IMG/VR virus record: IMGVR_UViG_3300018875_000062 | Coordinates: 1-64,000 of that record | Reading direction: 5' to 3' (one strand) | DNA from: a virus | DNA: 64,000 nt | In this document: positions 9,704 through 18,726 of the stretch, one piece after another | Layout of the letters: the number at the start of each line of letters is the position of its first letter | Numbering within the stretch: the first letter of the stretch is position 1 | Notes under the pieces: generated by a model | The model's input: only the letters and a program-made list of their open reading frames with translations | Database searches by the model: none | What the model was told of the DNA's origin: nothing | Translations under genes and position numbers: made by a program

Positions 9704-12480
9704 GCGTTTGCCCCCACCTTGCGCTTTCCGGCAGCTCCCTGTCCTGCCCTCATCTTCGTGTAGAGTTCGAATAGCTTCTCCAGCCGCTCCGTATCGTTGC
9801 GGAACCGGCGGCCGATATAGATGCGCTCCAGTACTTCATCGTTGCGCTCATGCGCCTCCCGAAGATCAGCGGGCATGTTGCTGGGATTGTAAAGTTCGGC
9901 GATCGTTGCAGGGAAATGCGCCTCGCGCGCCAAGAGGATGTCCTCAGCGGAGCGAGTCAGATCGGCCTTGTTCTTCTCGGTGAGCGAAGGAACGGGGAAT
10001 GTGTTCCAGCAAAGTGTATTCGTAAACCGATAGTCCGTTCTCATTCGCGCGCAGACAGCAGCGACCCAAGAGTGCATCATACGAGATACGACGATGCCCA
10101 ACACCCATAGTTCGGAGCACGGCATGCCGAATGCTAGGTTTGAAATAGCGGTTCCGGCCTGTAGCAATCCTGCAGGCAGGTAATCGCGATTTTCGGAGCT
10201 AGTAACAGGCACACAGATTAGTGGCACCTTGGGTAGTGGTTTACGCTCGTCGAACCGATACGCCCAGGCGGCTGCTTTCACCGTGGCCGCTTTAGAGCTT
10301 TCTAGCCGAAATTCTTTAACCCGCGCCACTCGGCTAGAGATGCTCGGGACTGCGAGGGCGTCATCGACACTTTGATCCTCTATCCAAAGGCAGTATCTGT
10401 TCGTCCCCCTTATCAACTCTATCGAGCCGACGAACGGACGAATGAATCTTCGGATCTGATCCTCTGTTAGGCCCAATTGCCCTACTTCGCTGCCTTCCAG
10501 CAGAAGGTGGCCGCCATCCGTGGGAGAGTTTCCACGATCAAATTCAGGAAGTCCCGAAATCTGGCTCCGCCGTGGTTCAACAATCGTGTTAGTGCCAGGG
10601 ATCAAATACGCGTTGATTGCAGGCACCTCACGAACGACGCTTAATCCATTGTCATCAATTTCAAATAGCTTCTTGCTTCCATGAAACGCGGCGGCAAAGC
10701 CAACGATCACAACCGTGACACCGGCATTGTGACTCGCGAGGTTCTTCCAGTTAAAGGAAGTATGAGCAAATATTATCTCATACCCGGCTTGAAACAGCAT
10801 CGGCCACAGAATCGCGGCTTGCTGCCCTTGACAGATTGAATTTGTCGCAACGAATGCTGTAGCTGACTTAGTGTGCCGCCCGTAAATAGCTGCTTTCATA
10901 AACCAGCCCGCCACATAGTCTAACGACTTCCAGTTCGCGGTGCTCTGGCTAAATATTGCCTCCAAGTCGGATTTTTGTTCTTGGGTCTGACGTTTACTGC
11001 CTAGGTAGGGCGGATTCCCACAGATGTAGGTCTCGCCACCTTCATTGTCGAAATCGATCTGCGCCTGTTCTAGCGGCGTGCTAAACAGATCATCAGCCTG
11101 GAATTTAACTCCCTTCCCCGTCGGCGGGCAGATGCTCAGCCAGTCGAGGCGCAGGGCGTTACCACAGGTAATCCAGTTCTGAGCATCCAGAGGCAGAAAC
11201 TCGGCTAAAGCCTCCTTCTGACCTCGATAGAGCACATCGCACTGATACTCTGCAATGATGAGGGCCAGGCGCGCGATCTCGGCCGGGAAATCGCGCAGCT
11301 CGATGCCCCTAAAGTTGGTGAGCGGGATTTCTGTGCGCCGGTCTGGCTCGCCGCGTCGCTTGTTGATCTCGGCCTCGATAGCCCGCATCTCCTTGTAGGC
11401 GATAACCAAGAAGTTGCCCGAGCCGCAGGCCGGGTCGAAGACTCTGATCTTCGCCATGCGATTGCGCAGGTTCAGGAGCTTGCGCGGGTTGTCCCCCGCC
11501 TCTTCCAGCTTCTCGCGCAGGTCGTCGAGGAAGAGCGGGTTCAGCACCTTCAGGATGTTCGGCACGCTGGTGTAGTGCATGCCGAGCGCGCCGCGCTCAT
11601 CATCGTCGGCGACCGCCTGGATCATCGAGCCGAAGATGTCCGGGTTGATCTTCCTCCAATCGAGGTTGCCGATGTGCAGCAGGTAGGAACGGGCGATTCG
11701 GCTGAAGCGCGGCACATCCGTACTGCCGGAGAACAAGCCGCCGTTCACATAGGGAAACGCATCGGCCCACCGGGGCATGCTGGCCGCCGCCCGGTCGGCG
11801 ATCTTCATGTTCATGGCGCGGAAGATCGTGCTGATCACCTCATGAGTGTTCGACGAGTCCTTCGCGCTCATTTGCTCGATGGTCGCCGTGAACAGGCGGT
11901 TGCCGACGAAGATGTCGGTATCCTCGGCGAAGAAGCAGAAGATCAGCCGCGCCATGAAGTGGTTCATGTCGGGGCGGCGCTGTGCGGTTCCCCAGTCGGG
12001 GTTGTCCTTCAGCAGTTCGACATAGAGGCGGTTCAGGCGGCCTGTCGCCTTGATGTCGAAGGAGCTTTCCCGGATCTGCCTGACGGTCGTGATCCCGGCC
12101 AGGGGCAGGAAGAAGCCGAAATGGTCCGGAAAGTCCCGATAGGCGCAGGCCACCGTCTCGCCGCTTGTCAGGTCCTCGGCCTCGAAATCCTCGCCATCGG
12201 TCGCCAGGACGAACCGTGCCTTCGCCCTGGCCGTGGCCGGGCTCGCCTTCAGGGCGGCCAGGGTCTTCGTCACCTCCCCGGAGGGGCAGACGGCGATATG
12301 AATGTTGTTCGTCTGGAGGACGCCGCCCAGGTCGGACTTGTTGGATGCGCCGGTGCGCAGCCGCTTGATCGTCGTTTCCTTGTTCCCGAACGCCTGGAGA
12401 AAGGCGAACGGAAATTCAGCGGGGTCGAATGGCTGCTCGGAAAGATCCGAGATGGCTTCTTCGATCTCAACGGCGTTCAT
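9700..12480 (-). CDS. MmeI-like N6-adenine DNA methyltransferase
   Basis: The protein has 926 residues when started at ATG 12480, which follows AAGGGGCTCC; an in-frame start 48 bp further upstream lacks a ribosome site. SAM-binding motif I is FDPACGSGNFLV (about residue 348) and catalytic motif IV is GNPPYLGS (about 487), both of the gamma-class adenine type. The N-terminal 170 residues resemble the MmeI-type N-terminus, but I see no PD-(D/E)xK nuclease motif, so the protein probably only methylates. Residues from about 560 to 800 should hold the target-recognition domain. The DNA for that part is noticeably AT-richer than both ends, as if swapped in. It is the second gene of a five-gene leftward set, 202 bp after the DUF262 gene. 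Confidence 0.85.
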   Translation of the reverse strand: MNAVEIEEAISDLSEQPFDPAEFPFAFLQAFGNKETTIKRLRTGASNKSDLGGVLQTNNIHIAVCPSGEVTKTLAALKASPATARAKARFVLATDGEDFEAEDLTSGETVACAYRDFPDHFGFFLPLAGITTVRQIRESSFDIKATGRLNRLYVELLKDNPDWGTAQRRPDMNHFMARLIFCFFAEDTDIFVGNRLFTATIEQMSAKDSSNTHEVISTIFRAMNMKIADRAAASMPRWADAFPYVNGGLFSGSTDVPRFSRIARSYLLHIGNLDWRKINPDIFGSMIQAVADDDERGALGMHYTSVPNILKVLNPLFLDDLREKLEEAGDNPRKLLNLRNRMAKIRVFDPACGSGNFLVIAYKEMRAIEAEINKRRGEPDRRTEIPLTNFRGIELRDFPAEIARLALIIAEYQCDVLYRGQKEALAEFLPLDAQNWITCGNALRLDWLSICPPTGKGVKFQADDLFSTPLEQAQIDFDNEGGETYICGNPPYLGSKRQTQEQKSDLEAIFSQSTANWKSLDYVAGWFMKAAIYGRHTKSATAFVATNSICQGQQAAILWPMLFQAGYEIIFAHTSFNWKNLASHNAGVTVVIVGFAAAFHGSKKLFEIDDNGLSVVREVPAINAYLIPGTNTIVEPRRSQISGLPEFDRGNSPTDGGHLLLEGSEVGQLGLTEDQIRRFIRPFVGSIELIRGTNRYCLWIEDQSVDDALAVPSISSRVARVKEFRLESSKAATVKAAAWAYRFDERKPLPKVPLICVPVTSSENRDYLPAGLLQAGTAISNLAFGMPCSELWVLGIVVSRMMHSWVAAVCARMRTDYRFTNTLCWNTFPVPSLTEKNKADLTRSAEDILLAREAHFPATIAELYNPSNMPADLREAHERNDEVLERIYIGRRFRNDTERLEKLFELYTKMRAGQGAAGKRKVGANA

Positions 12481-12682
12481 GGAGCCCCTTCCCCAATCCG
12501 TTCCGGATGTTTCTTGCGCCTCCCGCACAGCCGCTCAGGGAGCCGCCGGCTACCCGATGTGCCGCTGGGCGATGCCTGTTCTGTCTCCCGAAGGATGGGC
12601 CCCCGTCAAGAGTGCGACAACCTGTCCATGGCTGGGTAGGCTGGGCCCCGGCTCGCTGCCCCAGCCTCTGGTGGAAACGCCC

Positions 12683-14926
12683 TTACCCGAACCGCGACTT
12701 CACGTAATCCGTCACGGAGTTGCCGGACAGTTCCATGGTTGCATTGGCGCCACGGACAAAGAACCGGTGAACGGATCCGTCCTTGACGAAGGCAGGTTTG
12801 GGGCCCTTCTCGCAGCGCACCACCATAACCCGCTCTCCATCCTCATCCTCGAAGTGAGGATGGACATAGGGCAGGAAGATCTCGCCGACGCGGTCCTTGA
12901 GCAGGTTCACCAGATGCAGGCCCATCTTGTCCTCGTTGGGGAAGCCGTCCGCCGAGAGCCCGAGAACCTTCCCGTCATCCGCCACGCCGATCACCAGCGT
13001 TCCGCCACGTGCATTCAGGAAACCTGTGATGGTCTTGAGCGCGGCCAGATGCATCTTCTCGTCCGGCTGGCCCGTGTGCAGGTTCGTGCGCAAGGTCGAC
13101 TTGAACTCGATGCTCTCGCCCTCCCCCGCGGCAAGGAGATCGGCGACGGAAACGGCGGACGGCGCGGGCGCAGGCGTCTGCCCGCAGAGCTGCCGGTAGG
13201 CCTCCCGCACCAGATGCGCCATGCGCACCCGACGCTCCTTCAAGAACTCCTCATAGGGCAGCTCCCACCAGAGGGGCGGCAGGGCGTGCCATTTGTACAT
13301 GGTCTCCCGCTCCTGGGGCGAAAGGGCAGCGTCCAATGCCGGCGCGTAGTCCATGGGAGCCTTGTCGCTGATCTTCAGGTTGTCAGGCCATTCGACAACC
13401 GCGAAGTTCGCGATCTGGTTGACCTGCCGGTGCTCGGTGATGCCGAGCTTGGACAGGTAGGCGCGTGGAAAGAGATGGTGCTGCTCGAAGGTGGCCTTCG
13501 AGCCGTTGATCGCAGGGTTGACCATGTCCGCGATCTTGAGCGGGCTGTAGAGAGCGCGGGCACCTAGAAGGATCAGCGAAGCCTGATAGGCGAAGCGCGA
13601 GGGGCTTTGGGCCGCGGAGGTCGCAAGGCTCGAAGGCAGCGAGATATCCCAATAGTCCTTCGTCAGAGCCGTCGCGCACATCTGACGCAGTTTCGCCAGA
13701 TACTCATCGCCGCTCTTCAGGTCGCGCAGCTGCGCGATGTCGAACTCGAATGCGGTTTCGGGCGAGCTCGTGTAACGCCGTGTGAGCGAGGTCATGAAGA
13801 AGAATTCGGCGATGGCCTGCCGCATGATCTGCTTGTCGATGCCGTGATCGACAATGCCGATCAAGTAGAGGACATATGAATAAATAATCGCCGTTTCCGA
13901 CGTGATCATGCCCTCGTGGCGGTAGCCCGCCAGTGCCAGCGCGCTCAAGTAGTGGTGCCAATTCGCCAGGTTGACGACGCGGCTTTGCGCCAGCTTCAGG
14001 AGCTCGAACTGCGCATCCCGCTTCTGAGGATCGACCTCGCCCGTCACCGCGTCGCGACCTCTGAGCACGCTGTAGACGTTTTCAAGGCGTGCACGCTTCA
14101 GTCCCAGGCCAACACCCACTCGCAGAAGCTGATCCGGAGACGGCTTGATGAAATGGTTGAAGGGCGAGGGACCGCCCGCACTGGGTCGCGTCGCTTCGCC
14201 CGCGAACCGCTCCAGCTCCGCCCGTCCCTCGTCCCAGAAGACGGACATGAGGGTCATGATGAAGTCGGCTTGGTTGAGCTTCTTGCCCTCGCCGTTGATG
14301 CGCACGAACACGTCGGCGACGGCCTCGGCGTCAAGGGTCGAGCTCAAGGTCAAAGCCGTGAAGGTATATTGCGGAAGGTTATGCAGCTTGCCTATGGCCG
14401 CCTGCGCGCGGCTGATCTCCTCGGGCGTCAGATCCCGAACCTGCTTTAGACCCTCGAGATAGCGCATGGCTACATCGAAGACCGTCACGCCCGGCTGCCA
14501 CAACTCGGAAATGTCGGGGATATAGGCCTTGTCCTTGACGATGGACGCATCGGTCACATCGAAGCGGGCCTGCAGAGGATTGAAGGCTATCCGGATGCGC
14601 TCCTTCTTGAAGTTCGACCGCACCACCTCCTTGCCTTTAAGCACGGCATAGAGCGAGGTCAGCCGCTGCTGGCCATCGACGATCGCCAGCGATGGGGCAC
14701 GCTGGTGCTCCTTGGTGCCGATGGTCTTGTTGCCGGCGTCCGCTCCCGTTTCCCAGAACAGCAGGTAGCCAACAGGATAACCACGATAGAGCGAGTCGAA
14801 GAGGTTGCGGACATTGACGTTAGGCCAGACGAAGGGCCGCTGGATCTCCGGAAGCCCGATTTTGCCTAAGTCGATATCCTCGACGAGCGAGACAAGCGGA
14901 AATGCCGTCGTTGTAAACAGTGCCAC
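12683..14926 (-). CDS. GmrSD-like DUF262/HNH protein with C-terminal AlbA_2 domain
   Basis: This 747-residue protein starts at GTG behind GGGGGGTGAATC. Residues 1 to about 250 are a DUF262 (ParB/Srx-like) domain with the hallmark VDGQQRLTSLYAVLKG near residue 83. A GmrD-type HNH-like motif, EQHHLFPRAYL, lies near residue 470. The C-terminus (about 595-747) is an AlbA_2/Schlafen-type domain: GEGESIEFKSTLR, then TITGFLNARGGTLVIGVADDG. GmrSD enzymes restrict phage DNA with modified cytosines, and the DUF262 part hydrolyses NTP. The AlbA_2 fusion is less usual. It heads the operon of the MmeI-like methyltransferase, so it may be part of that system or an independent type IV enzyme. Confidence 0.8.
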   Translation of the reverse strand: MALFTTTAFPLVSLVEDIDLGKIGLPEIQRPFVWPNVNVRNLFDSLYRGYPVGYLLFWETGADAGNKTIGTKEHQRAPSLAIVDGQQRLTSLYAVLKGKEVVRSNFKKERIRIAFNPLQARFDVTDASIVKDKAYIPDISELWQPGVTVFDVAMRYLEGLKQVRDLTPEEISRAQAAIGKLHNLPQYTFTALTLSSTLDAEAVADVFVRINGEGKKLNQADFIMTLMSVFWDEGRAELERFAGEATRPSAGGPSPFNHFIKPSPDQLLRVGVGLGLKRARLENVYSVLRGRDAVTGEVDPQKRDAQFELLKLAQSRVVNLANWHHYLSALALAGYRHEGMITSETAIIYSYVLYLIGIVDHGIDKQIMRQAIAEFFFMTSLTRRYTSSPETAFEFDIAQLRDLKSGDEYLAKLRQMCATALTKDYWDISLPSSLATSAAQSPSRFAYQASLILLGARALYSPLKIADMVNPAINGSKATFEQHHLFPRAYLSKLGITEHRQVNQIANFAVVEWPDNLKISDKAPMDYAPALDAALSPQERETMYKWHALPPLWWELPYEEFLKERRVRMAHLVREAYRQLCGQTPAPAPSAVSVADLLAAGEGESIEFKSTLRTNLHTGQPDEKMHLAALKTITGFLNARGGTLVIGVADDGKVLGLSADGFPNEDKMGLHLVNLLKDRVGEIFLPYVHPHFEDEDGERVMVVRCEKGPKPAFVKDGSVHRFFVRGANATMELSGNSVTDYVKSRFG

Positions 14927-15196
14927 GATTCACCCCCCGGTTAGGTGGCAATCTGTCCTGTCCCTTTTGATCGCACAAGAACCGCAACCTGCGGCAGATG
15001 AAATTTCCTGCTTAAGTTGCATTCAGGCGACAAGAGCTGGTCGCCTCACCGCCGAACTGGTTACCTCCGCGCAACATAAACAGCATCAATATTTTTCATT
15101 AATTCCATGATTACTTGACGTATTTCTGCAGAAATTACTATATAAACTTATGCAAATGCAACGTAAATGAGCCCATATAGCTATTTCTTATCTGTT
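14927..15196. promoter_or_regulatory. AT-rich gap between defence modules, with promoter-like palindrome
   Basis: This 270-bp gap separates the start of the DUF262 gene from the end of vsr. It must hold the leftward promoter of the DUF262 operon. The most distinct element is on the plus strand: TTGACG (15115-15120), then the perfect palindrome ATTTCTGCAGAAAT (15122-15135), then TATATA (15139-15144). The palindrome inside a promoter-like spacer suggests an operator, but no plus-strand gene follows; it would drive antisense RNA into vsr. No gene is visible in the gap. Confidence 0.35.
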
Positions 15197-15661
15197 TTAT
15201 TTGGCGCTACATTGTATGGCGCTGCCGCCTTTCTCTTCTGACAGAGAGGCGCGAAGGAATTCTTGGAGCTTAATCGCAAGGGCATCGACATCCTTGGTCT
15301 CGCACTCCCAGACAACTAGTACGGACCAACCCTTGGCCTTTAGGGCATTCACGGCCTCCTCGTCTCGCTCGATGTTCCGTTTGAATTTAGCATGCCAATA
15401 CGCCGCTCGGGTCTTCGGTGTGGTTGTCCGGGAGCAGCCGTCATGACGGTGCCAGAAGCAGCCATGCACGAAGACCGCCTTTCGCAGGCGCGGGAAGATC
15501 AGATCCGGCGAGCCCGGCAGATCACGGCGATGCAAACGGAACCGATAGCCGAGGCGGTGAACCAAACTCCTGACAACGAGTTCGGGTTTCGTGTTCTTCC
15601 CACGGACACGCGACATAAGTGCCGAACGTTCAGCACTGGGAGGGGGATCGCGCTCTTTCAT
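15197..15661 (-). CDS. vsr: Very-short-patch mismatch endonuclease Vsr
   Basis: This 154-residue protein is of normal Vsr length. It shows the family motifs SRVRGKNTKPELVVRSL, the catalytic region LPGSPDLIFPRLRKAVFVHG (D53) and zinc or active-site residues in GCFWHRHDGC, ending in WSVLVVWECE. Vsr nicks T:G mismatches that arise by deamination of 5-methylcytosine, so it guards the host against the mutagenic cost of the adjacent C5 methyltransferase. It lies 69 bp after that gene on the same strand. The start could also be the internal ATG of MSRVRGKN. Confidence 0.9.
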   Translation of the reverse strand: MKERDPPPSAERSALMSRVRGKNTKPELVVRSLVHRLGYRFRLHRRDLPGSPDLIFPRLRKAVFVHGCFWHRHDGCSRTTTPKTRAAYWHAKFKRNIERDEEAVNALKAKGWSVLVVWECETKDVDALAIKLQEFLRASLSEEKGGSAIQCSAK

Positions 15662-15730
15662 ACCGATTTTCAGACATAGTAGTTGGCCATGCAGGATGGT
15701 AGAACCTCAAGCAGAGTTAGAGCGGTAGGG

Positions 15731-16876
15731 TCAGAACTTTAAGCGAGTCTCCGCAGCCTCAAGAGCTTCAAGGAAACCGGCTGGATACCGCAACGAAGAT
15801 CCCCGAGCGCGTTTAATAAAGCCGGATAACGCTCTCAGCGATAGTTGATCCCACCCTGTATCTTCAAAATCTAAGAGAGACGGAGCAGGAGTTGCGAGCG
15901 GTCTTTCGGAAACATTGCGGCTCCAGCGCTTTCCGCGCTCCCCGAAACATGCGCTTGGCCAAGGTTCCCCTGCAGCCAGCTCCCTTGTCGAGCCCAAGGC
16001 AGATCCTGGAGATTTGATTCGTTCACCCAGCCACGTCGCTACTGGAGCTGAAACGGCGTTTCCAACCAATCGCCAGCGCATACGTGGCAAGCCCGCGTCT
16101 GCAGCAGGCTTAGTCCAATTAACCGGGAAGCCCTGCAACAGCTCTGCCGTTTCGATGGTCGGGCGTAAAACTCTACCATCTGGAAAAAGGACCGCTGGAG
16201 GGGAGGCAATTCCGATTGCGGATCCAGACTTCAGAGGAGGAATAGCATCCCTTGTCAGGCCATTGCCTGATGAACCCTCTGTCCAATAGAAACCGATTGG
16301 AGCATCAAGGGATGGCGAGAGCTCTTCCGTAGATCCAGCATCATCAGCAAAAAGCACATCGCACGGATTTCCTTCCAACATGGCCAGGAAGAAGATCCTA
16401 CGCCTACGCTGCGGAACCCCAAAGGCCCGGGAGTCCACTATACGATATGCCCAACGATACCCAAGCTTCTCAAGCTTAGTGACCAATTGTTGCATAGCTG
16501 CGCCTCGATCCAGATGCAGCATAAAGTAAACATTCTCAATCAGTACCTTAGGGACCGTAGAATTCGCTAGCAGTGTGAATAAGTGCTCGACGGCAGACGA
16601 TTTCTTGCCCGTCAAACCTGCCTTTGTTCCGGCCATAGATAAGTCCTGACAAGGAAACCCTGCAGTGACAAGATCTACATTGGGGAGTGAAACTAGCTCG
16701 CTAACGTCTCCAACGACCTTCGTTTCAGGGAAGTGGGCTCGTAGAACCGCCTGAGCAGCTGGATCATTGTCGGCAGCTAAAACAGCATGAAACCCTGCCT
16801 GCGCTAGGCCATGCTCTAGGCCTCCAGCTCCAGCAAAGAGGGCCGCTGTGTTCAGACATAAGTCAGAATGAGTCAT
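15731..16876 (-). CDS. DNA (cytosine-5) methyltransferase
   Basis: This 381-residue protein has the ordered C5-methyltransferase motifs: I (AALFAGAGGLEHGLAQAGF), IV with the catalytic Cys76 in AGFPCQDLSMAG, VI (VLIENVYFML), VIII (RRRRIFFLAM) and X (RLVGNAVSAPVATWLGERI). The recognition region between VIII and X is short to moderate. It should make 5-methylcytosine in a site that cannot be predicted from sequence. It is followed by vsr and preceded, 15 bp away, by the unknown 231-residue gene, so it belongs to the five-gene operon headed by the ATPase/kinase protein. Confidence 0.92.
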   Translation of the reverse strand: MTHSDLCLNTAALFAGAGGLEHGLAQAGFHAVLAADNDPAAQAVLRAHFPETKVVGDVSELVSLPNVDLVTAGFPCQDLSMAGTKAGLTGKKSSAVEHLFTLLANSTVPKVLIENVYFMLHLDRGAAMQQLVTKLEKLGYRWAYRIVDSRAFGVPQRRRRIFFLAMLEGNPCDVLFADDAGSTEELSPSLDAPIGFYWTEGSSGNGLTRDAIPPLKSGSAIGIASPPAVLFPDGRVLRPTIETAELLQGFPVNWTKPAADAGLPRMRWRLVGNAVSAPVATWLGERIKSPGSALGSTRELAAGEPWPSACFGERGKRWSRNVSERPLATPAPSLLDFEDTGWDQLSLRALSGFIKRARGSSLRYPAGFLEALEAAETRLKF

Positions 16877-16891
16877 AAGGAATACAAATCA

Positions 16892-17587
16892 TTAGCTCGG
16901 CAAAGCAGAGAGCTTAGAGGTATAGTTCTGCAGCATATTGACACGTGTCGTCGCTTTATCTCCGTCCCAAAGTTGTTTGAGCTCGCTGATGTACGCCAAA
17001 ATTCTACTCTCCTGAGCATTCCTCACCCGGGCGATATGCGTCCGGTTGTTCCCTGCCAACTGTACCGTTTGCCACTCTACTGGGTGTAATTCGGACAGGA
17101 TCAAATCAAGACAGTCCGTTGGGAGGCATACATTTGACAACAACCTCGGTATTGGAAGATCGCACAAATTTTCTGATACTTGGAAATGAATCTGAGGGCC
17201 CCATTGATCAGAATTCTTGTAATCGAAATGAAACGGCAACTCGTATCCATTCTTCTTAAGCCTTAGATGCGTGGATATACGATCTATCTCCCACATTGGA
17301 ACTTTAGGCTTGGTACCCTCCTCCCGGAGAAACACACAATCGAAGGTGACCGACAGCTCTGTTTTAAGGTGCTTCCTGTTTGGCCCATCATAGTATTCTG
17401 AAGAGCGTATAATAATTTCTCTGTCCGTCGACCAGTGAAGTCGCGGAGTTCTCTCATCCACTTTGATTTGAAGATCCCGAAGCACATGAGTGAGTCGAAG
17501 AGTTGATGATTTATCAACGAAGTCTTCAGCAAGTTCGATAAAGGCCGCCATCTCGACGGTATATTTTTCAAGGTCAATTTTAGTCAT
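16892..17587 (-). CDS. Unknown protein in the kinase-methyltransferase operon
   Basis: This 231-residue protein has no domain I recognise. Its start overlaps the stop of the receiver gene (ATGA), and it ends 15 bp before the cytosine methyltransferase, so it is firmly in the operon. It is mixed alpha/beta in appearance, with charged and aromatic segments (TPRLHWSTDREIIIRSSEYY; NGYELPFHFDYKNSDQWGPQ), and has no signal or membrane segment. I see no clear PD-(D/E)xK or HNH motif. By position it could be the missing restriction nuclease or an adaptor, but nothing in the sequence decides this. Confidence 0.65.
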   Translation of the reverse strand: MTKIDLEKYTVEMAAFIELAEDFVDKSSTLRLTHVLRDLQIKVDERTPRLHWSTDREIIIRSSEYYDGPNRKHLKTELSVTFDCVFLREEGTKPKVPMWEIDRISTHLRLKKNGYELPFHFDYKNSDQWGPQIHFQVSENLCDLPIPRLLSNVCLPTDCLDLILSELHPVEWQTVQLAGNNRTHIARVRNAQESRILAYISELKQLWDGDKATTRVNMLQNYTSKLSALPS

Positions 17588-18723
17588 TGTTCACCGAGGA
17601 TTTCAGCTTGATCCTCGAGGCGGACTTTACGTGCGAGAGCCTTATCATTTTTCACAGCAGTGATAAGAACCCACGCTTCAGGGGCCTCTGGCGGGAAATG
17701 CTCGTCTGCAGCTCGAACACATTCCGCTGCATCGGCGATATTATCGGTCTCGACAAGGTCTGCATCTGATGTGACGACAGGGTCAGAGAACTTAAGCATT
17801 CTCAAACTTACAGGCACAACCAGCTCTTTTAGCGCAGCTTCACGCTCAGGTTTAGAACGCGGCAACTTAAGCCCAATCGAATCGATCCCTGCGCTCCACC
17901 ACCTAGGACCTGCGAATTCTGCTAATGCACCCGAATAAGCTACCTTAGTAAGTTCTTCCGCCAGCCTTGTTTTTTCAAGAAGAGCCTCTCTTAAGCATGC
18001 AAGCTCTATTCCAAGCCGAGCTGAGACATGCCGATCATTTATGAGAAAGCTCGGGTAGGGAATGATTTGACGGATCAGCCATCCAATCACTTCTCTTGCA
18101 GCTCGCTCATTAGAGTCGGCAACCCATTGAGGTGGCCGATGATGATTTACATCGCGAACGGCGCTTGTGGCCCAGCTAGCATCATTAGGAACTTTTAGAG
18201 CAGTTTCCGCAAATACCCTAGCATAGTTTTCCCACTCAACATCACGGAGGTGCCCTGCAAGATTCATCAATGTCTTATACCCATCCGCAAGGGCAATCGC
18301 TTCAGGCAGCACGGCAGGGTCAGTTTTCTGTGCTAGCCACTCTACACCAAGTTGCTCAGCGAGTACGTGGCGACGATTAGCATTTACAGCCTGTCCCAAG
18401 GCCGTCTCAAGATGATTGCTGACAACCATGGCAGGAGGCCGAGCATTCCCAATAACTAGTCGAAATTGCTGGAAAACACTTAGTCCGTTTGCAGCAACTC
18501 CACCTGACGAAAGATCAGGAGCAACCCTCTGTGCATCATCATTAAAAAAGTCAAAGATCCATAGGTTCGCATGTTGTGCGCCAGCCTTTGCTTGCTCCTG
18601 TTTGTCCTTGATGTCTGCTGGTGTGAAATCACAGAAGCGATCGCGGAGTCCGAGCTCTTCGGCCGGACCAAGAAGATCATCCGGTTCATCATCAACGAAA
18701 AAAATATCGGGACTGCTCGACAT
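17584..18723 (-). CDS. Receiver-domain protein with unknown C-terminal domain
   Basis: Residues 1 to about 145 of this 379-residue protein read as a response-regulator receiver. The acidic pair is D11/D12 in IFFVDDEPDD, the phospho-acceptor candidate is D58 in LWIFDFFNDD, the switch serine is S102 in PPAMVVSNHLE and the lysine is K133 in GVEWLAQKTD. All key receiver residues are thus in place. The remaining 230 residues have no DNA-binding helix-turn-helix or known output domain that I can see. The gene begins 3 bp after the ATPase/kinase stop and overlaps the next gene, which pairs it with the kinase. It is probably the partner that the kinase phosphorylates. Confidence 0.7.
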   Translation of the reverse strand: MSSSPDIFFVDDEPDDLLGPAEELGLRDRFCDFTPADIKDKQEQAKAGAQHANLWIFDFFNDDAQRVAPDLSSGGVAANGLSVFQQFRLVIGNARPPAMVVSNHLETALGQAVNANRRHVLAEQLGVEWLAQKTDPAVLPEAIALADGYKTLMNLAGHLRDVEWENYARVFAETALKVPNDASWATSAVRDVNHHRPPQWVADSNERAAREVIGWLIRQIIPYPSFLINDRHVSARLGIELACLREALLEKTRLAEELTKVAYSGALAEFAGPRWWSAGIDSIGLKLPRSKPEREAALKELVVPVSLRMLKFSDPVVTSDADLVETDNIADAAECVRAADEHFPPEAPEAWVLITAVKNDKALARKVRLEDQAEILGEQ

Positions 18724-18726
18724 GAC

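Noticed and set aside
11575-12639. Plus-strand frames of 354 and 421 codons across 11.6-13.6 kb
   Set aside because: They are antisense to the methyltransferase and DUF262 genes, whose motifs are clear.
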